The position numbers and the translations under genes were made by a program. From assembly GCA_009780185.1 (NCBI GenBank), contig WRAN01000012.1, positions 1-64,000 of the forward strand: a stretch of DNA of 64,000 bases. Direction: 5' to 3'. Of the stretch, positions 35,575 through 43,756 are shown one piece after another (position 1 is the stretch's first letter; every line of letters starts with the position of its first letter). Below the pieces are notes generated by a model. That model made no database searches. It had not been told where the DNA came from and was given only the letters and a program-made list of their open reading frames with translations. Source of the DNA: Defluviitaleaceae bacterium. Its GTDB lineage: Bacteria; Bacillota; Clostridia; Lachnospirales; WQUN01.

Positions 35575-36009
35575 GTGAAAAAAATGCGTTTTTTTATTGT
35601 GATTCTTTCATTGGTGTTTGTATTTTCCTTGATGTCAGGATGCTCCGGCCCTGATGATGTGGAGGAAATTACGGATCGATTCTTTGTGCGGCAGGTGGAG
35701 AATATTTTAATGAACCTTGACAGCTTTACAGGCCGAACTATCCGAATGGAAGGCATGTTCTTTAGTTGGAATGATGGGGCTAATGAGTATTATTTTGTGC
35801 TGCGTCACCTAGATGACTGTTGTGGCGGCGGAGGTAGTGTGGGGTTTGAAATTTATCTTGGGGATGGTTTTGAACCTTTTGATGATGATACTTGGGTTAC
35901 TATTACTGGGGTGCTGGATGTAAAAGATGGATGGCAGGCTAATAATCCGGTTTTGGTTATTACTTCTATACGGCAGACTGCTCGTGGGCAGGAGTTTGTT
36001 ACTGTTTAG
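35575..36009 (+). CDS. Lipoprotein with DUF1980/TIGR03943-like domain
   Basis: 144-residue lipoprotein: signal peptide with lipobox LMSGC, then a small beta domain with the pattern FVLRHLDDCCGGGGSVGFEIY...DDTWVTITGVLDV. That resembles the C-terminal domain of DUF1980 (YcgQ-like) proteins, where a CC pair follows an Arg. Start is GTG at 35575 after GAGGTG. It is 48 nt after znuB and probably in the same transcript, so a role in zinc or metal supply is an inference. The two adjacent cysteines may bind metal. Confidence 0.6.
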   Translation: MKKMRFFIVILSLVFVFSLMSGCSGPDDVEEITDRFFVRQVENILMNLDSFTGRTIRMEGMFFSWNDGANEYYFVLRHLDDCCGGGGSVGFEIYLGDGFEPFDDDTWVTITGVLDVKDGWQANNPVLVITSIRQTARGQEFVTV

Positions 36010-36022
36010 GAGCATTAGGAAA

Positions 36023-36104
36023 AGACCTTGGGACTCCGTCCCTCTTTTGCCTCGCTTTTTGTAAAAAGCGAGCAGAGGCTTAGAGACAGAGTCTCCACGG
36101 TCTT
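36023..36104. repeat. Fold-back element, copy 2
   Basis: Nested inverted repeats: AAGACC (36023-36028) with GGTCTT (36099-36104), GGACTC with GAGTCTCC, GCCTC with GAGGC, and the central hairpin CTCGCTTTTT / AAAAAGCGAG (36051-36072). On the minus strand it shares the plan and the CCCAAGGTCTT end with 21662-21750. Confidence 0.6.
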
Positions 36105-36130
36105 AACGAGACAGTTCCTTGCTTGATTAA

Positions 36131-37006
36131 TTATGGTTGTTGTTTGTTTATTTTTTTGCCTACGGCCATTAGATTACGGGTATACCCTGTAGTTCTGGAA
36201 TGGATTCTGTTAGCTCTATGCATTTTAGTAGGCGGGTGGATTCTTTTTCGTCTGTTGGAAGAGTGTAGTCTCCAAAGGCGTGGGCTATGCCTTCTACTGA
36301 TATTAGATCTATGTTCCCAAAGCCTTGGGAGGATAGCTCCTCTTTTATTCCATCGGGGGTGTGGAAGTAGGAATGGGGGAAACTGAATCCTTCGCACATT
36401 CCGGTTTTAAGTATTCTTTCTAAGGTATCTATATCGTAGCGGTGGAATATGTTCCATATCCATGCTCTCGTTTTCATATGGTAGCTCCCTTGCATCAGCG
36501 CAGGTGTATGATGCAAGATTTATATTATTGGCTTTGCTTTTGTGTTTTGCTATATCTATGTGCTTTGGGGATAAGTCCAATAAATGAATCTTATGTCCTT
36601 TTTCAGCTAACCAGAAGGAATAGGGGCCGGTTCCGCCGCCAATATCGGCTATTTCCATATTGTCGTGGAAGAGATAACGGGAGATTATATCCTTTGACCT
36701 AGCGAACTCCTTTGTTTGGGTTTCAAGTCTCACATCTTCGTTCATTTTATCATAGAATTCTTTTACCCTTTCATTATCCTCCAGTTTGAATATTTCGTCT
36801 CTTGGCATTAGAAGGGTATCAATGCTGCAATCTAATGTCTTTGCCAGAGCCGGAAGCAATGCCGCTTCTGGCAGGCATTTGCCATTTTCCCATTTAGATA
36901 CCGCCTGAGGAGAGACATCTAAAATCTCTGCAAGTTTTTCACCTGTAAAGCCCTTCTCTTTTCTTAGAAGGGCTATTTGCTTGCCTATTTTTATCAATTC
37001 AACCAT
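36131..37006 (-). pseudogene. Broken XRE-methyltransferase fusion
   Basis: From ATG 37006 (GGAGGT upstream) the frame encodes an XRE HTH (about 8-62: LRKEKGFTGEKLAEILDVSPQAVSKWENG) and the start of a class I SAM methyltransferase (MEIADIGGGTGPYSFWLAEKGHKIHLLDLSPKHI, CADARELPYENES), then runs out of frame at 36407. The methyltransferase C-terminal part continues in another frame (FPHSYFHTPDGIKEELSSQGFGNIDLISVEGI...ELQGI), then shifts again near 36180 to end NLMAVGKKINKQQP at 36131. The core between motif IV and the C-terminal helices is missing. At least one deletion and two frame changes make it a pseudogene. Confidence 0.75.
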
Positions 37007-37115
37007 GATAACCTCCTTCTGTTTTCCTGATTATATTTCGAAGGAGTAATCTAATCCATACATCATGGTTTAATAAAATTCTGGCTTCTCAACCTTAGGT
37101 TAAGATAAATTTTCC

Positions 37116-39596
37116 TCAAAACCCTGTGGGTGTGGAATCCGGCCGTTCCAAAGCTGCCCAATTGCGCACAGGAATAAGCGCAATCCAGCGCTCGTGAATA
37201 TCGTCTGGGTCCATTTCAAAGGTATAAGAGTTGGATGCCGCTTGAATATATAAATAGTACCATACATCTGTATTTGTGTTATCTGGCCATGTTTGCATAT
37301 CGGGCAGCATATCAGCCGCGGACTGTGGCAAGCGGTTGAAAATCCGGTTGATTATCGCTGCTGTTTCTGCACGGGTAATCGGGCGGTCTGGATTGAATAC
37401 ACCGCCTAGCCCTTGAGGGCCTTGCACCCAATTATACATTGCTGCCGTATTGATATACGCGCTTGCCCAGTGCCCGCGGATGTCACTAAATAGGTCTTCT
37501 CCTACATATGAAACATCAGCCGTATTCATAAAACGCACAACAGCCGCAACCAGCTCCGCCCGTGTAATGGGTTGGTTTGGCTTAAATGTTCCATCTGGCC
37601 TGCCCATAAATATACCGAGCTGTGTGGTAGTAGAAACTGCATTGTTAAACCAATTTTCAATCGTTATGTCGGGATATGGGTTTGATTGACTCCAGTTGGC
37701 TGTACGCAAATCATCGCTGATTAACCGGAATAAGATGGTTGCTACCTCAGCACGTGCGATATCGGCATTAGGGCGAATATGCCCTTCAGAACCGATCAGG
37801 TATGCATGCCGATACGGGACGTCATCTTGAGGTAATGGAAGCGGTGGTGGTAGCGGTTGCAGATAAGGAGGCGGTGACGGTGTGGAAGAAGGCGGAGGCG
37901 ATTGTTGGGATGAGGGAGATGAGGGTGGCGGTGAAGTATACGGTGACGATGGTTGTGAGGGCGGTTGTGGCGATGGTAGAGAAGGCGGCGGTGATGGCGC
38001 TGGCGGAGACGGCGCCGGCGATGGTGATGGTGATGGCAACGGCGAAATAGGCGTTTCGCCAGCATAATTAATATCAAAATTGTTTATAGGGTTTAAATAT
38101 ATGCCTGACATCCAGATGCTGCTGGATGCATATTGAATATTTGGGTAGTCCTCATCTGCGTTTTCTGGCGGCTGATAGGCAGACAGGGCACTGTTTTGGC
38201 TTAGTACAACCGTGCTCGCTGTCGTCAGGTTATTGTAGTCCATCGTATATATACCGCCACCGCTTCCTTCCCCATCTTGAGCGTGGTTATCGATAATAGA
38301 ACTTAAACCTGTAATGTTTAGCGCGGCATTATCAGCAACATAGATACCGCCGCCTTGCTCTGCCGTATTACCGCTGATTTTAGTATCGTTTACAGTAAAG
38401 AATGCATCTTGCTCAACATAGATACCGCCACCTTGTTCTGCCATATTGCCGCTGATTTCTCCACTATATACAGCAGATATGAAAGGAAAGCTTGAGAAAA
38501 ATTCATCATAAATACCGCCGCCGAATGCTGCGGTATTGTTAGTAATTTTGCCATCATACATAGTAAATTGGCCACCATGAGTCGCTATGCCGCCCCCCAG
38601 TGGGGCAAAATTGCCACTAAATTCTCCACCGTGCATGTTCAAAATTCCATCCGCATCAAGAATAATGCCGCCGCCATACGAGTCCACCACGGTATTATTG
38701 TTGATTTTACCGTTCCACATATCAAATGTTGCATGCACCAAATAGACACCACCGCCATGGGAAGTTGCTATATTTCCAGATATTTCACCGCCAGACATAC
38801 TAAATGACCCGATGTCAGTAAAAAATACGCCGCCGCCTGTGTCAGCCGTATTGCCACTGATCACACCGCCATACATCTCGAAATTACCCGGTGCGGCAAG
38901 TACGCCTCCGCCTGTATTAGCTGTGTTGCCACTGATCTCACCACCATACATCTCAAAAGTACCGTTCATGATATATACACCGCCGCCGCTATCTCCATAG
39001 GTAACAAAGCCGCTAACACTACCATCATTTAGCATCAGCCTGGCATTATCACTCACCAAAATACCGCGAAGATTTGTCGCGCCAGATGGGGCTTCTATAC
39101 GCACGCCATTAATCGTTAAGCTAGCGCCCGCCTCAACAGTTATAAAGCTTCCACTTTCAATAGTATTTGCCCTGCTTAGGATGAAATTTCCCACTAATGT
39201 CACGTCGGCACCTGCTGGTATTGCAAGGTTAGCCCCGCTGATATTGATATTTGTCCCTAATGTAATGACAGCGGCACCCGCACTGATTTCAGCGATAAGC
39301 TCGGTTTCATTCATTACAACCGAAAGCGAAGCGGGGGAAACGGACAGCCCTGGGCTTTGCTCCAGATATTTAAACAGAGTATCTTCAGGCTTATATCCCT
39401 TCGCCGTTTCGCCATTCTCGTTCATCTTTGGCAATTCAGCTACATCGCCTGGGATAATGCTTTCTTCTGGTATGGATTGTGCAAGTGTGGCAAGTGGCAT
39501 AAAGCTGATCATCACACAGATGATGAACAATAGCAGGCTGATACTGCACTTTTGTCCCGCCCTTTGATTTATTTTTCTTTTTAATATTGAGCTCAT
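37116..39596 (-). CDS. Secreted beta-helix protein with SLH anchor
   Basis: 826-residue surface protein. Signal peptide (ISLLLFIICVMISFMPLATLAQS); a predicted right-handed parallel beta-helix of ~20-residue turns with repeated 'MYGGEISGNTA..GGGV(F/Y)' units (about 125-510); a Pro/Ser-rich spacer (about 520-590); and three SLH domains (about 590-800: ADIARAEVATILFRL, PNQPITRAELVAAVVRF, PDRPITRAETAAIINRI) that hold the protein to pyruvylated wall polymer. The repeats resemble chlamydial-type polymorphic-protein or pectate-lyase-like repeats; adhesion or glycan binding is a guess. The ATG overlaps a mini-ORF (ATGAATAAAGGATGA) right behind AAGGAG. Confidence 0.88.
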   Translation of the reverse strand: MSSILKRKINQRAGQKCSISLLLFIICVMISFMPLATLAQSIPEESIIPGDVAELPKMNENGETAKGYKPEDTLFKYLEQSPGLSVSPASLSVVMNETELIAEISAGAAVITLGTNINISGANLAIPAGADVTLVGNFILSRANTIESGSFITVEAGASLTINGVRIEAPSGATNLRGILVSDNARLMLNDGSVSGFVTYGDSGGGVYIMNGTFEMYGGEISGNTANTGGGVLAAPGNFEMYGGVISGNTADTGGGVFFTDIGSFSMSGGEISGNIATSHGGGVYLVHATFDMWNGKINNNTVVDSYGGGIILDADGILNMHGGEFSGNFAPLGGGIATHGGQFTMYDGKITNNTAAFGGGIYDEFFSSFPFISAVYSGEISGNMAEQGGGIYVEQDAFFTVNDTKISGNTAEQGGGIYVADNAALNITGLSSIIDNHAQDGEGSGGGIYTMDYNNLTTASTVVLSQNSALSAYQPPENADEDYPNIQYASSSIWMSGIYLNPINNFDINYAGETPISPLPSPSPSPAPSPPAPSPPPSLPSPQPPSQPSSPYTSPPPSSPSSQQSPPPSSTPSPPPYLQPLPPPLPLPQDDVPYRHAYLIGSEGHIRPNADIARAEVATILFRLISDDLRTANWSQSNPYPDITIENWFNNAVSTTTQLGIFMGRPDGTFKPNQPITRAELVAAVVRFMNTADVSYVGEDLFSDIRGHWASAYINTAAMYNWVQGPQGLGGVFNPDRPITRAETAAIINRIFNRLPQSAADMLPDMQTWPDNTNTDVWYYLYIQAASNSYTFEMDPDDIHERWIALIPVRNWAALERPDSTPTGF

Positions 39597-39607
39597 CCTT
39601 TATTCAT

Positions 39608-39646
39608 ATCTCCTTCATCTGCGGAATAAATAGGTTGGATTGCCGA
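39608..39646 (-). promoter_or_regulatory. Leader motif shared with pssA
   Basis: Minus strand reads CCAACCTATTTATTCCGC, then AGATGAAGGAG and ATGAAT, matching the pssA leader (7508-7546) at most positions. Both carry a mini-ORF beginning ATGAAT directly behind the Shine-Dalgarno. Confidence 0.5.
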
Positions 39647-39733
39647 TTTCTCTTAACTTCATGATGATATATAAATAACTTTCCCATATTATTTAGAAAA
39701 ATTCATTATCCTATTTGCCGAGCACTAAATACA

Positions 39734-39775
39734 GAAAGCCCTCCTTGAGCCTATCAAATCTCAGGGAGGGCTTTC
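39734..39775. other. Intergenic hairpin
   Basis: GAAAGCCCTCCTTGAG / CTCAGGGAGGGCTTTC form a strong near-perfect stem with a 10-nt loop. It lies between the divergent beta-helix gene and the small-peptide gene. No T run of note follows on either strand, so it is not a clear terminator; it may insulate or be a leader structure. Confidence 0.5.
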
Positions 39776-39877
39776 CTTCTTCGAAAAAGGAGATATCAAA
39801 AAATAGTAATAATCAGGTTAAAGTCAAAATTATTGACATCGCCAGCAACATATCTCCTATAATCACAGCTTCTTTGT

Positions 39878-39906
39878 TTGACGTGCACTATTTAACAGTT
39901 TATAAT
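39878..39906 (+). promoter_or_regulatory. Promoter of the small secreted peptide gene
   Basis: TTGACG (39878-39883), 17-nt spacer, TATAAT (39901-39906). A second weaker pair, TTGACA (39833) and TATAAT (39858) with a 19-nt spacer, lies just upstream. Confidence 0.8.
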
Positions 39907-39959
39907 TTCGTCGCAATTTGATAGAACATTATTATAATGACACAGAAGGAGGATATTAA

Positions 39960-40130
39960 ATGAAAAAGAAATTTGCAAGCCTACTCTTGGTATTTGTCTT
40001 TGCTTTAAGCGTATTCATAACAGCTCCAGCATCAAGTCGCGACTGTGAAATGGAAGGTGAAATTTTAATTCAGTTACCAGGGCATATTGGTACATTCGAG
40101 TTTGCCCCTATACATTTTCCTGATCGCTAA
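39960..40130 (+). CDS. Small secreted peptide (56 aa)
   Basis: ATG at 39960 lies 7-8 nt after GAAGGAGG, and a consensus promoter (39878-39906) ends 54 nt upstream. The product starts with a Lys-rich n-region and a hydrophobic core (MKKKFASLLLVFVFALSVF), then ITAPASS as a likely signal-peptidase site. That leaves about 30 mature residues with one cysteine (RDCEMEGEILIQLPGH...). I recognise no family. Its own promoter, ribosome binding site and downstream terminator make it a real monocistronic gene; a signalling, toxin-like or surface-peptide role is open. Confidence 0.75.
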   Translation: MKKKFASLLLVFVFALSVFITAPASSRDCEMEGEILIQLPGHIGTFEFAPIHFPDR

Positions 40131-40247
40131 TAATTTTGTAATTCATCTTAATGTTGCATCCTTAGCCACCAGGGAATAATGGGAACTGTCGTAGCATTAT
40201 CCATCACCAACCACTACCCATTATAAACCATTTCTATGAAACAAAAA

Positions 40248-40287
40248 AACAGCCCCCTTGAACAATTTCCATCCAGAGGGGCTGTTT
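40248..40287. terminator. Terminator between small peptide gene and remnant ORF
   Basis: Stem AAACAGCCCC (40248-40257) / GGGGCTGTTT (40278-40287), preceded by seven A residues that give a T run on the minus strand. It lies between convergent units and may serve both, most clearly the minus strand. Confidence 0.8.
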
Positions 40288-40297
40288 CCATGCAGCA

Positions 40298-40472
40298 TTA
40301 ATCTTTAGTCAATGCCTTTTGAAACGCCTCAAAACTCGGTAGTTTTTCACCTTCAACGTTAGCTGCTTTAACGATGACATCATACGCCTCTTCAACTGTT
40401 TTTACTCACCCAACATATTCCGCGAGCAATGTCAATATCACTTTAGTCTCATATACCGCCGTAACGGATTTC
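40298..40472 (-). pseudogene. Remnant small ORF with in-frame TGA
   Basis: The minus strand reads without frame change SVTAVYETKVILTLLAEYVG, TGA (complement of 40406-40408), then VKTVEEAYDVIVKAANVEGEK.. to ...FQKALTKD and TAA at 40298. Composition and codon pattern look like a genuine short helical protein, but no start codon precedes it in frame (a TAA lies upstream next to the YgjV-like gene's stop) and the TGA interrupts it. A decayed gene is the simplest explanation. Confidence 0.55.
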
Positions 40473-40476
40473 CTTC

Positions 40477-41145
40477 CTATTTATCACCCTCATGGGCTAC
40501 TGCTGCCCCCTCAATCTTAGTCGACTTCTTAGCCTTCCTCCAAGCCACTAACTGCCGCACATAGTAAATAATATTAGAAGAAATAGTCAAACAAGCAATA
40601 ATTACAGCAATAGCGTTTCCAAAATACGCGTGATTGATAATGTTAAATGCCCTATTAGCCACAAAACTTACACGCATCAAGTCAGTACCGGTTATTACAT
40701 TGCCAACGATAAGCCCGATAAGGGTTAGGCATATCGCCCATTCAACCCAAACACCTGAAACGTCCACCTGAATAACATGTACAAGTATAACTGTTGACGC
40801 AACGGTAGCGGTAATAAACACTGCCCCAAAGAAATACCAGACCCAGCGCGCAACAGCCCTATTTTTAAGCACACGCCATTCAAGATAACAAAATACATAA
40901 TTTCTTATGGATGCCAGCATAAACAGTACCGTCAACGTCCAGTTACTAAGGAAAGCGGCGGACACAGCAAGGAATGTAGTCCCTAGCCCCAAAAGCAACA
41001 TCATCTTTAACTTGTCTTTTATCTGGAAAGACCAAAACATAACGATAAGAGACAAAAACGCAAAGAACTGACTTACCCACCATACAGGTTGATAGATATG
41101 GTGATTAACAATTTCATTAAACGCTGTAGTAAAAAACTCTGCCAT
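40477..41145 (-). CDS. YgjV-like inner membrane protein
   Basis: 222-residue membrane protein with about seven hydrophobic segments, resembling the YgjV/'bacterial inner membrane protein' family: an N-terminal WVSQFFAFLSLIVMFWSFQIKDK motif and a central SIRNYVFCYLEWR stretch. The role of the family is unknown. The ATG at 41145 (MAEFF) has GGAG about 10 nt upstream and is preferred over the TTG at 41160. It stands alone, 120 nt after ridA on the same strand. Confidence 0.65.
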   Translation of the reverse strand: MAEFFTTAFNEIVNHHIYQPVWWVSQFFAFLSLIVMFWSFQIKDKLKMMLLLGLGTTFLAVSAAFLSNWTLTVLFMLASIRNYVFCYLEWRVLKNRAVARWVWYFFGAVFITATVASTVILVHVIQVDVSGVWVEWAICLTLIGLIVGNVITGTDLMRVSFVANRAFNIINHAYFGNAIAVIIACLTISSNIIYYVRQLVAWRKAKKSTKIEGAAVAHEGDK

Positions 41146-41264
41146 AATTATACGCTCCAACTATGATTTATTTTTATTTATCAAACTACACATTATACCG
41201 ATTCCAATTAAAATCCTATCTGCCTATCGCGGCAAAATCGGTATTAGCACATCGCTACAGGATT

Positions 41265-41645
41265 CTACTCAACACATACTGCATCTATCTCAACAGCAGC
41301 ACCCCTGGGCAGAGCACATACCTGGTAGCAAATCCTAGCAGGTGGGCTACCTGAAAAATAACTTCCATACACTTCATTCATTGCCGCAAAATCTGCCATA
41401 TCTGTAAGTAAGATGGTAGCCTTTAGTACATTTTCAAGGCTGCTTCCGGCGGCTTCAATGATTGCTTTAAGATTATTCATCACAAGCCTAGTCTGCGCCT
41501 TTATATCTCCTTGCTCCATTTCCCCTGTTTCCGGGCACATAGGCAGCTGCCCAGATACATACAGCACGCCGCCGTGGACCTTGGCTTGGGAGTATGGGCC
41601 AATGGCAGCAGGGGCGTTCTTGGTTGCTACGGTTGTTACGCTCAT
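41265..41645 (-). CDS. ridA: RidA family enamine/imine deaminase
   Basis: 126-residue protein hydrolysing reactive enamines and imines made by PLP enzymes. Motifs: APAAIGPYSQAKVHGGVLYVSGQLP, Y and active-site Arg in PPARICYQVCALPRGAAVEIDAVCVE. Functional as a trimer in relatives. GAGGAG lies 9 nt before the ATG. Confidence 0.94.
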   Translation of the reverse strand: MSVTTVATKNAPAAIGPYSQAKVHGGVLYVSGQLPMCPETGEMEQGDIKAQTRLVMNNLKAIIEAAGSSLENVLKATILLTDMADFAAMNEVYGSYFSGSPPARICYQVCALPRGAAVEIDAVCVE

Positions 41646-41687
41646 ATATTCATCTCCTCAGTATTGTTGAAGGTATAGTATCATAAG

Positions 41688-42692
41688 TTATACCCCTTTA
41701 TAAACCCCAATTATTAAGTCACGATGAGTTGCCTGGTCTAGCCTGTGGGCAAAATCTGTTTCCACTACTGTAAGCCCATGTTTTTCAAATAATTCTTCCA
41801 TCTGCTTCCGGCCAATCAAGAATAAATTCCACGCCAGCACCATTACACCACCAAATTTTAGCACCTTAATCCATCCTGGCATAGCCTCTTGTAAAAGCCC
41901 CATTGCGTTGCGGGTAAGCCCCGCTTCTTGGGGCTTTGTCTTTGCCCCATGCAAAACCCCATAAGGCAAATCTGCAAGTACTGCATTAAAGAAATTTTTC
42001 TTGTAAAAATACCCTACATGGCGGGTATCCCCGGCAATCATTTCATATAGGCATATGTTTTTATCCTTTTGCTCCTCTTTGCTTCTAGCCATCTCAACTT
42101 GGTAGCGAACAGCTGAAAATTTCTTTCCAGAGACATCAATACCACCTGTTTTTTCTGTATGGCTACTGTGTTTGTATCTGGCCAGTTCAAGATACTTCTT
42201 TATATATGTGAATGATTCATAAGCGGGCTTTGGTTCAATTTCCACGCCATACACATCCATACCGCGTACTAATCCTTCATATAGAGTTGTACCTTTTCCG
42301 GCCATTGGGTCCAATAGTTTGATTTTCTCGTCTGGGCAATAAGCTAAGGCCAAGTTAAGCATCAACCTGGTGAAAAGCTCATTAGTCTTTCCAGAATATT
42401 TAAGTATCGCGCTGATATCCTCGTCTATATAATAATCGGTATCCTTTATAACAGGCGCAAGCAGCCTGCCCTGCAATTCAAATATCGCATGTGTAAATGA
42501 TAAACGAGACAACATACGAATATCTAGCTCTTTACAATCAAACAAAATATAAGGCACACCACCGATATCCTCTTCCCGGATATTCCTCCACGACCCACCC
42601 ATAAAGGCCAGCTCACGGGCAGCAATACCTCCTGATTCATTTAAATACACCCGCTTATGCCTAGGGCTTTGCATTATTCCATATGTTGTCAT
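41688..42692 (-). CDS. TRM11-like SAM methyltransferase (putative RNA/DNA)
   Basis: 334 residues. The second half is a class I methyltransferase with motif I LLDPMAGKGTTLYEG and catalytic DLPYG (D/N-P-P-Y type), as in the UPF0020/TRM11 group acting on exocyclic or ring nitrogen of nucleic-acid bases; the N-terminal ~120 residues are a small substrate-recognition domain without clear THUMP signature. AAGGAG precedes the ATG. Target (tRNA or other) is not determined. Confidence 0.75.
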   Translation of the reverse strand: MTTYGIMQSPRHKRVYLNESGGIAARELAFMGGSWRNIREEDIGGVPYILFDCKELDIRMLSRLSFTHAIFELQGRLLAPVIKDTDYYIDEDISAILKYSGKTNELFTRLMLNLALAYCPDEKIKLLDPMAGKGTTLYEGLVRGMDVYGVEIEPKPAYESFTYIKKYLELARYKHSSHTEKTGGIDVSGKKFSAVRYQVEMARSKEEQKDKNICLYEMIAGDTRHVGYFYKKNFFNAVLADLPYGVLHGAKTKPQEAGLTRNAMGLLQEAMPGWIKVLKFGGVMVLAWNLFLIGRKQMEELFEKHGLTVVETDFAHRLDQATHRDLIIGVYKGV

Positions 42693-42752
42693 ATACTTCT
42701 CTCCTTAATATCTCTTTGATTCTATTATAATACATGAAAGGGTGGCCAGGCC

Positions 42753-43124
42753 ATGAAAATCCAAGCCTCAGCAGAAGATTATCTCGAATCCATTCTTGTA
42801 CTCACACAAAAAAAGGGCCGTGTCCGCTCTGTAGACATAGCCCAGCACATGGGCTTTTCTAAACCCACAGTAAGTATAATAATGAAGCAGTTTAAAGAAA
42901 ACGGCTATATAGAAATCGCCTCAGACCGCACAATAACCCTAACAGAAAAGGGTGCCGCCATAGCCGCCAAAACCTATGAGTACCATATGCTTTTTGCTAA
43001 CTTCCTGATGGACATAGGTGTAGACGAAGAAACCGCCTACGCTGATGCATGCAAAATAGAGCACAGCATATCCGAAACCAGTTTCGAAAAGTTTAAAGAA
43101 TTTTATAAGGGCTATAAACCCTAG
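42753..43124 (+). CDS. DtxR/MntR-type metal-dependent regulator
   Basis: 123-residue winged-helix repressor: SAEDYLESILVLTQKKGRVRSVDIAQHMGFSKPTVSIIMKQF is the DNA-binding domain, and the dimer/metal domain shows H77-like and CKIEHSISETSFEKF. Members sense Mn2+ or Fe2+ and repress uptake genes. It lacks the SH3-like third domain. Its 3' end overlaps the convergent next gene by 4 nt. No target transporter is adjacent. Confidence 0.85.
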   Translation: MKIQASAEDYLESILVLTQKKGRVRSVDIAQHMGFSKPTVSIIMKQFKENGYIEIASDRTITLTEKGAAIAAKTYEYHMLFANFLMDIGVDEETAYADACKIEHSISETSFEKFKEFYKGYKP

Positions 43125-43642
43125 GGCAACCTGGAGTTTATGGCCTCTTTTATTTCTTGTGGGTTTTCCGGATAGATATTGATATCAAACTCCGCGCCTA
43201 AAATCCCTACAAGCAAAGCCCCCTGCTTTGCCTCCACAGATTTTATCTGACTATACATCAAAGAAAATGGTCGCAAATCCGACGTATTTATCCCAATCCC
43301 GGGGGGGACTCCCGTCCCGGCAATGCCCTCATTGTACACATTAATCTCTGTTTTTGCCATCCGCAAAACTACCAGTAACGCAGCACCAACCAAGGCAACG
43401 GCTACTACCACGCCAATAGCAATAAACACATAAAACCAAAATGTCCTGCCAAAACCTTGAAACCCCAAAAGCCCTGCCACCCCAACAGGCCGATATCCAA
43501 ACCGGCTGGCAAGAAAATACCCCAGCCCAATAGGCACCACCATAAGCGCCAGCAGAATCATATAAAAATTCACGGACTTTACCAGATGCCTGCCGCTACC
43601 CGACGCAACGAGACTACCAAATGCGTTATTATCCTCGGTCAT
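43121..43642 (-). CDS. Membrane protein of unknown function
   Basis: 173 residues with two membrane segments (about 26-48 and 68-92) and a C-terminal soluble domain (about 95-173) with PH-like beta character (INVYNEGIAG..SDLRPFSLMYSQIKSVEAKQGALLV). I recognise no named family. GGGGAGAGGG precedes the ATG. It converges with the MntR-type gene (4-nt overlap) and diverges from pyk. Confidence 0.65.
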   Translation of the reverse strand: MTEDNNAFGSLVASGSGRHLVKSVNFYMILLALMVVPIGLGYFLASRFGYRPVGVAGLLGFQGFGRTFWFYVFIAIGVVVAVALVGAALLVVLRMAKTEINVYNEGIAGTGVPPGIGINTSDLRPFSLMYSQIKSVEAKQGALLVGILGAEFDINIYPENPQEIKEAINSRLP

Positions 43643-43756
43643 TTGTACCCTCTCCCCTACTCCCCCGCATTTCTACAAGGAATGTACCATATAAGCCATT
43701 ACAAGCAAAGCCTTTTATGATATATTCTTTCCATAACAATAAAGATGGAGGCCCGT

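Noticed and set aside
36123-36386. Plus-strand ORF of 87 codons
   Set aside because: It is antisense to the clearly coding remnants of the methyltransferase and has no ribosome binding site.
39715-39921. 68-codon plus-strand ORF upstream of the small peptide gene
   Set aside because: It crosses the hairpin at 39734 and the promoter at 39878 and lacks a ribosome binding site.
40406-40408. TGA read as an amino acid (recoding) here and at 9874
   Set aside because: blaI, rsmE and the cysteine desulfurase gene in this window end in TGA, and no Sec/Pyl element is visible; decay is simpler.
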